Assembly: GCA_030590185.1 (NCBI GenBank)
Contig: JAUUZB010000092.1
Location: 1-8,746, forward strand
Direction of reading: 5' to 3'
From: Deltaproteobacteria bacterium
GTDB lineage: Bacteria; Myxococcota; XYA12-FULL-58-9; JAUUZB01
DNA length: 8,746 nucleotides
A model generated the notes under the pieces. It was not told the DNA's origin. It made no database searches and was given only the letters and a program-made list of their open reading frames with translations. Each line of letters begins with the position of its first letter. Positions within the stretch are counted from its first letter, which is position 1. Positions 5,294 through 8,746 of this stretch are shown here, one piece after another. Position numbers and translations under genes: made by a program.

Positions 5294-6772
5294 ATGAGAG
5301 CCTCGTTCGACACGATTTCTTGGCGCCGGCGAAGTGTGGTGGCGGTTTGTTCCCTGATCCTGGCCACGGCGGCTGGCTGCGACGGCGGCGGTGACGGCGA
5401 TGGTGGGGCGGGTGGTGCTGGCGGCATCGGCGGCACCGGCGGCGGCGATACCGGCCCGGTCTGCAGTGACGGCGTCATCGAGGGCGGCGAGCAGTGCGAC
5501 GGCACCGAGCTCAGCGGCATGACCTGCGCGGACGGCGGCTACGACAGCGGCGATTTGGCCTGTGCCAACGACTGCACGTTCGACCTCGGCGGCTGCACCG
5601 GTGGCACGCCGGCGGTCTGCGGCGATGACACCCGGGGCGGCCTCGAGAGCTGCGATGGTGGTGATCTCGACGGCAGCAGTTGCGCGGTGCTCGCCGGCTT
5701 TGACGGTGGCACCCTCGGCTGCACCGGGACCTGCGTCTATGACACCAGCGCCTGCACAACCTCCAGCGCGACCGGCGGCACGGGTGGCGATGGCGGGGGC
5801 GGGGGCGCCGGGGGCACGAGCATCTACCCCGACTTCTGTACCGTTGAAGGGCTCGAGTTCACCCGGGAGACGGTCATGGATGGCTCTCCCAACACCTACA
5901 CCTATCGCGCCTACTCCAGCCGCGAGGAGCCCTACGACATCTTCATCCTGAACTCCTACATGTTCGACCCCTACAACGGCCCGACCGGCCCCGGTACCTA
6001 CAGCCTGCTCGGCGTGAACAACGATGACTGCGGCCTGTGCCTGCTCGGCTACCGCGACTGTACCGCCGCCGATGGCTGCGGAAAGTCGTTCTTCGCCAGC
6101 GCTGGCAACGTGGTGATCCACTCCTTTGGCAACGAGCTCCTCAAGTTCAATGCCGAGTTGGAGGACGTCTTCCTGCGCGAGGTGGAGATCGACCCGGAGG
6201 ACCGCCACTCCGTCCCGGTGTCGGGCGGGGACATTTGGTGCACCCACGAGACTTCCATTCAGGTGGGGCGCCTGCCCACCAAGGCCACCTGCGTCGCCGA
6301 CGGGACCGGCAACGACATCGGCGAGAACATCGAGGATTTCGGTCTTCAGGACTGCAATGGCAAGGTGGTCAACCTCCACGAGAGCTGCAACGAGGTCAAG
6401 GCGATGCAAATCATCCTGGTGGCCGGCTGGTGCAGCGCCTGCACCGCCGAGCTGACTGTCGCCTACCCTGAGGCCACCGCCGACCCCGACCTCGGTCTGT
6501 GGATCGTCCTTGGCGAGGATGACTACGGCGAGGCCCCGGATCTAGCCTACTGCAACGCGTACGCGGCAGGCCACGACCTGCCAGCCTCCCAGGTATTGCT
6601 CGATCCGGCCTGGCGGCGGACCTGGTCCTACATCAATCCTCACATCTCGGAGTCTTTCTATCTGCCCTGGTACGCGGTGCTGGACGGCGACAACATGGAG
6701 TACGTCTACTGCGATGACTGCGCCGTTTCGGCCAGCAAGGCCCAGACCGTCAACGCCTTGCTGAACGATTAG
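5294..6772 (+). CDS. Lipoprotein with two myxobacterial cysteine repeats and a C-terminal TlpA-like thioredoxin domain
   Basis: 492 residues. A basic N-terminus (WRRR), a hydrophobic core and the lipobox ATAAGC put the lipidated cysteine at residue 29, so this is an envelope-anchored lipoprotein. A Gly/Asp linker (30-55) leads to two cysteine repeats, 57-101 (CSDGVIEGGEQCDG...) and 109-154 (CGDDTRGGLESCDGG...), of the type found widely in myxobacterial exported proteins. A second Gly linker (160-175) is followed by a middle domain (~180-335) with its own cysteines, including C246-G-L-C249, ending near TKATC. The C-terminal domain (~342-490) is thioredoxin/TlpA-like: IGENIEDFGLQDCNGKVVNL, a strand IILVA, then GWCSACTAE with the redox pair Cys380/Cys383, and a cis-Pro candidate Pro458 in FYLPWYAVLDGD. 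A further CxxC (CDDC, 473-476) sits near the end. The likely role is thiol-disulfide exchange at the cell envelope; substrate and direction (oxidase or reductase) are unknown. It heads a tightly spaced gene cluster. Confidence 0.85.
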   Translation: MRASFDTISWRRRSVVAVCSLILATAAGCDGGGDGDGGAGGAGGIGGTGGGDTGPVCSDGVIEGGEQCDGTELSGMTCADGGYDSGDLACANDCTFDLGGCTGGTPAVCGDDTRGGLESCDGGDLDGSSCAVLAGFDGGTLGCTGTCVYDTSACTTSSATGGTGGDGGGGGAGGTSIYPDFCTVEGLEFTRETVMDGSPNTYTYRAYSSREEPYDIFILNSYMFDPYNGPTGPGTYSLLGVNNDDCGLCLLGYRDCTAADGCGKSFFASAGNVVIHSFGNELLKFNAELEDVFLREVEIDPEDRHSVPVSGGDIWCTHETSIQVGRLPTKATCVADGTGNDIGENIEDFGLQDCNGKVVNLHESCNEVKAMQIILVAGWCSACTAELTVAYPEATADPDLGLWIVLGEDDYGEAPDLAYCNAYAAGHDLPASQVLLDPAWRRTWSYINPHISESFYLPWYAVLDGDNMEYVYCDDCAVSASKAQTVNALLND

Positions 6773-6779
6773 GAACACC

Positions 6780-7781
6780 ATGGCGCGCTCAGCTCTGTTG
6801 ATCGTGGCCCTCGCCTTGGCCGTGACCGGCTGTAGCGGCGGGGAGGAGGGGACCGGCGGCGGCGGCGGCACCGGCGATGGTGGTGACGGCGGCAGCGGCG
6901 GGGTCGGTGGCAGCGGCGGGGTCGGCGGCAACGGCGGCGTTGGCGGCGGCGGTGGTGGCGCGGGCGGCGGTGGGCCGGTGCGCGATCCGGCCTGCCCGGT
7001 GACCGATGCCTGGTACCACGAGGTAACCGGCAGCGTCGTGGACGAGTCCGGCGCTGGCATGGACAACGGCCGTATCGTCTTCTGCATCCGTCACGACATC
7101 ACCGACGGGGGCGAGTCCGCCGCTTGCCTCGCGCCCATACCGACCGACGCGGCCGGGGCCTTCGTGATTTCGGTACCCACGTCCCAGCGATGCATGCAGC
7201 GGGCCGTGTTGCGGATTCATCTGCTGCCCCCCGACACCGCCACCAGCTATTGCATCGCAGAGCTGCCGCTCGATCAAACGCGACTCGAGCTCGGCGCCTT
7301 CACCGTGTTCGCCACCGCAGCGCCGAGCGACCTGCCGCCGGAGGTGGACGCCGGGCAGAGCCTCGATGCAGATACCGAGCGAACCGTGGTCTTTGCCGAC
7401 GGGCTCGAGATCGACATCACCCCGTCGCAGTACTTCGCGGACTACGAGTTCCTGGGGGCTTCGGTGGTGGAGCCGAACGATCCCGGCCTCTGTTTCGACG
7501 CCGTGACCCCGGGCTACACCAAGATCTACGCGCTGCGGCGGGAGGGCAACCTCGCCCCGGGCGTGGCCTTCCCCATGCGTATCCCGAACAGCGCGGGCCT
7601 GCCCGCTGATTCCACGGTCAACCTCTACATCCTCGGTGGGCTCAGCTACGATCTGGTCGACGGCACCAACATCCACGAGGGGGAGTGGGTGAGCTTCGGG
7701 ACCGCCACGGTTAGCCCCGACGGATCGGTCATCGAAGGCGCGAGCCTGCCGTTTTTTTCCTGGTTTTCCTATGGACCGTGA
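6780..7781 (+). CDS. Glycine-linker lipoprotein with carboxypeptidase-regulatory-like beta domain
   Basis: 333 residues. The start ATG lies 7 bases after the preceding stop, and AGGAA overlaps that stop as the ribosome site, so it is co-transcribed with the upstream gene. The signal peptide MARSALLIVALALAVTGC has a V-T-G-C lipobox with acylated Cys18. Residues 19-66 are almost pure Gly with Ser, Asp, Asn and Val, including three copies of a GSGGVG-type hexapeptide. Residues ~78-170 resemble a carboxypeptidase-regulatory-like beta sandwich (EVTGSVVDESGAGMDNGRIV, TDAAGAFVISVP). The remaining ~175-333 is beta-rich, acidic and ends in LPFFSWFSYGP. There are six cysteines after the lipidated one and no CxxC, so it is a possible structural partner or disulfide-bonded client of the neighbouring redox proteins and not a redox enzyme itself (inference). 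Specific function is unknown. Confidence 0.82.
   Translation: MARSALLIVALALAVTGCSGGEEGTGGGGGTGDGGDGGSGGVGGSGGVGGNGGVGGGGGGAGGGGPVRDPACPVTDAWYHEVTGSVVDESGAGMDNGRIVFCIRHDITDGGESAACLAPIPTDAAGAFVISVPTSQRCMQRAVLRIHLLPPDTATSYCIAELPLDQTRLELGAFTVFATAAPSDLPPEVDAGQSLDADTERTVVFADGLEIDITPSQYFADYEFLGASVVEPNDPGLCFDAVTPGYTKIYALRREGNLAPGVAFPMRIPNSAGLPADSTVNLYILGGLSYDLVDGTNIHEGEWVSFGTATVSPDGSVIEGASLPFFSWFSYGP
6891..6944 (+). repeat. Three 18-bp tandem repeats encoding GSGGVG units
   Basis: Units at 6891-6908, 6909-6926 and 6927-6944 all start GGC and end GGT/GGC. The first two differ at one base; the third has A for G in its fifth base, giving Asn for Ser, plus silent changes. They form the core of the lipoprotein's Gly linker. 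In-frame unit length means copy-number change would lengthen or shorten the linker without a frameshift. Confidence 0.85.
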
Positions 7782-7812
7782 TTAGCTTCACCCTCTGACT
7801 CAACCACCAGAG

Positions 7813-8412
7813 ATGACAATGAGTAGGTTCGTATCCCTGATCCTGGTTTTCGGTGCCCTGGGTATCCTCGGCGCTTGCGGCAGCGGCGACAACGGCGACG
7901 GCGGTGCGGACTGCACCGTCGAGCAGCGCGCGACCTACCCGGAGGGGCCCTACGGAACCGATCCGGGTGAGGTGATGGCTGACCTGGAGTTCACTACTCC
8001 CGACGACACCAGCCTGAGCCTGCAGGAGTTGCGAGAGGTGGAGGGGCAAAACCTGCTCCTCTTGGCCACCGGCGCAGGTTGGTGCACGGCCTGCAAGGAG
8101 GAGCAGCCGACCCTCGAGGGGTGGCACGACACCTATGGCAGCCAGGGGCTGACGGTGATGGTGGCGGTGAATCAGGACGACTATTATTACCCCGCCGGTG
8201 CGGAGGAGGCCGCGGATTGGATCACGGAGTCGCAGGTGACCTTCACGGTGGTGGCGGACACCGACTTCGTGATCGAGCCCTATTTTCCCGGTGGCGACTC
8301 CACGGTGCAGCCGCTCAATCTGATCGTCGATCTCTGCGACATGACCATCATCGAACGGCGTGTGGGCTCGGACCCGAGCGCCACCGAGGCGGTGATCGAG
8401 GCCAGGCTGTGA
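7813..8412 (+). CDS. TlpA-like thioredoxin-fold lipoprotein
   Basis: 199 residues from ATG 7813. An in-frame ATG at 7819 is equally plausible because a weak AGAG (7809-7812) sits 6 bases before it; the choice changes only two residues. The signal peptide ends in the lipobox L-G-A-C (Cys22), followed by a short Gly/Asp linker, giving an envelope lipoprotein. The motif YPEGPYGTDPGEVMADLEF (~42-60) leads into a TlpA/AhpC-TSA-like fold: substrate-entry strand, SLSLQELREVEGQNLLLLA, then GWCTACKEEQP with the redox pair Cys91/Cys94, a strand TVMVAVNQDD, and cis-Pro Pro167 before LNLIVD. Its likely activity is thiol-disulfide exchange outside the cytoplasm. It lies 31 bases after the Gly-linker lipoprotein and overlaps the next thioredoxin-fold gene by 4 bases, so all belong to one transcription unit. 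The exact substrate is unknown. Confidence 0.87.
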   Translation: MTMSRFVSLILVFGALGILGACGSGDNGDGGADCTVEQRATYPEGPYGTDPGEVMADLEFTTPDDTSLSLQELREVEGQNLLLLATGAGWCTACKEEQPTLEGWHDTYGSQGLTVMVAVNQDDYYYPAGAEEAADWITESQVTFTVVADTDFVIEPYFPGGDSTVQPLNLIVDLCDMTIIERRVGSDPSATEAVIEARL

Positions 8413-8746
8413 GCCGGGGCGTGGCGCGTACCACCGTTGCGGTAGGCGGGGTCCTGTTGGCCCTCTCGCTGGCGGCTCCTGCGGCCTGGGCCGGCGGCGG
8501 AGCCTTCGTGCTGGAGCCGGCTGGCGAGCGCAAGACGTTGCCGCGTTTCGAGCTCAAGACCCTGAAGGGCAAGCGCCTGCGCAACCAGGACGTCGAGGGC
8601 AAGGTCGCGGTGATCAGCTTCTGGGCCACCTGGTGCACGCCCTGCAAACACGAGCTCACCGAGCTCGATGCCTATCGCAAAAAGGTCGGTGAGGATCGCC
8701 TGGCGCTATTTGCCATCGCCACCGACGGGCCGGAGACCGTGGCCAA
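8409..8746 (+). CDS. Periplasmic TlpA/ResA-like thiol-disulfide oxidoreductase (3'-truncated)
   Basis: The gene begins at GTG 8409, which overlaps the previous TGA as GTGA, with GAGG at 8398-8401 seven bases before it; translational coupling is likely. The window ends after 112 complete codons. The N-terminus (RGVARTT, then a hydrophobic run VAVGGVLLALSLAAP, then AAWA followed by GGG) is a cleavable signal peptide lacking a lipobox cysteine, so the product is predicted to be soluble periplasmic, unlike its lipoprotein neighbours. The mature part shows the TlpA/ResA start: LPRFELKTLKGKRLRNQDVEG, then the strand VAVISFWATW and WCTPC with Cys76/Cys79, followed by KHELTELDAY. Classic TlpA/ResA proteins are reductants for cytochrome c maturation or for other periplasmic thiols; no cytochrome biogenesis gene is visible here. 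The cis-Pro and C-terminal half lie beyond the window. Confidence 0.85.
   Translation, partial: MSRGVARTTVAVGGVLLALSLAAPAAWAGGGAFVLEPAGERKTLPRFELKTLKGKRLRNQDVEGKVAVISFWATWCTPCKHELTELDAYRKKVGEDRLALFAIATDGPETVA

Noticed and set aside
5276..6409. A 377-codon open frame on the - strand over the TlpA-fusion lipoprotein
   Set aside because: It has Ala/Val-rich low-information sequence, while the + strand frame has a signal peptide, lipobox and CxxC motif. Only the + strand frame is credible.
6542..7087. A - strand frame encoding a long proline tract
   Set aside because: The poly-Pro run is the antisense reading of the Gly linker codons of the lipoprotein gene, not a real proline-rich protein.

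Overview
The window is high-GC DNA with every credible gene on the + strand. The gene style points to a Myxococcota-type (former Deltaproteobacteria) bacterium. The signs are very cysteine-rich exported proteins, several lipoproteins whose acylated cysteine is followed by a long glycine linker, and the 'C-x-DG-x-IE-x-GE-x-CDG' cysteine repeat common in myxobacteria. This placement is inferred from protein style, since no rRNA or other taxonomic marker is present.

Layout: (1) 2-1438 is the 3' part of a gene for a cysteine-rich, probably exported protein. It has about seven short ~25-residue cysteine modules followed by four longer modules carrying Cys-Cys pairs. (2) 1572-3100 is a two-gene unit joined by an ATGA overlap. 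The first protein has an N-terminal domain strongly resembling the phosphocarrier HPr (LHVRPAT with the phosphorylatable His) fused to an unrecognised helical domain. The second is a small proline-rich protein with two membrane segments. (3) 3210-5063 is a stand-alone long (~617 aa) FAD-dependent acyl-CoA dehydrogenase of the DmdC / FadE-long type, followed by a perfect 11-bp hairpin. (4) 5294 to the window end is an envelope thiol-redox operon. It encodes a lipoprotein with two cysteine repeats, a middle domain and a TlpA-like thioredoxin domain; a glycine-linker lipoprotein with a carboxypeptidase-regulatory-like beta domain; a small TlpA-like lipoprotein; and the start of a soluble TlpA/ResA-like periplasmic protein. 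The last gene runs off the window.

Working model (inference): genes 4a-4d form a co-transcribed set of three thioredoxin-fold proteins with three different active-site dipeptides (CSAC, CTAC, CTPC), anchored in or exported to the envelope. Disulfide-rich surface proteins such as the one encoded at 2-1438 would be plausible clients. The HPr-like/membrane-protein pair is the least expected item, because it looks like a phosphorelay-type domain coupled to an unknown output. No tRNA, rRNA, CRISPR array, insertion sequence or phage feature was seen. There is no gene-free stretch longer than about 230 bases.
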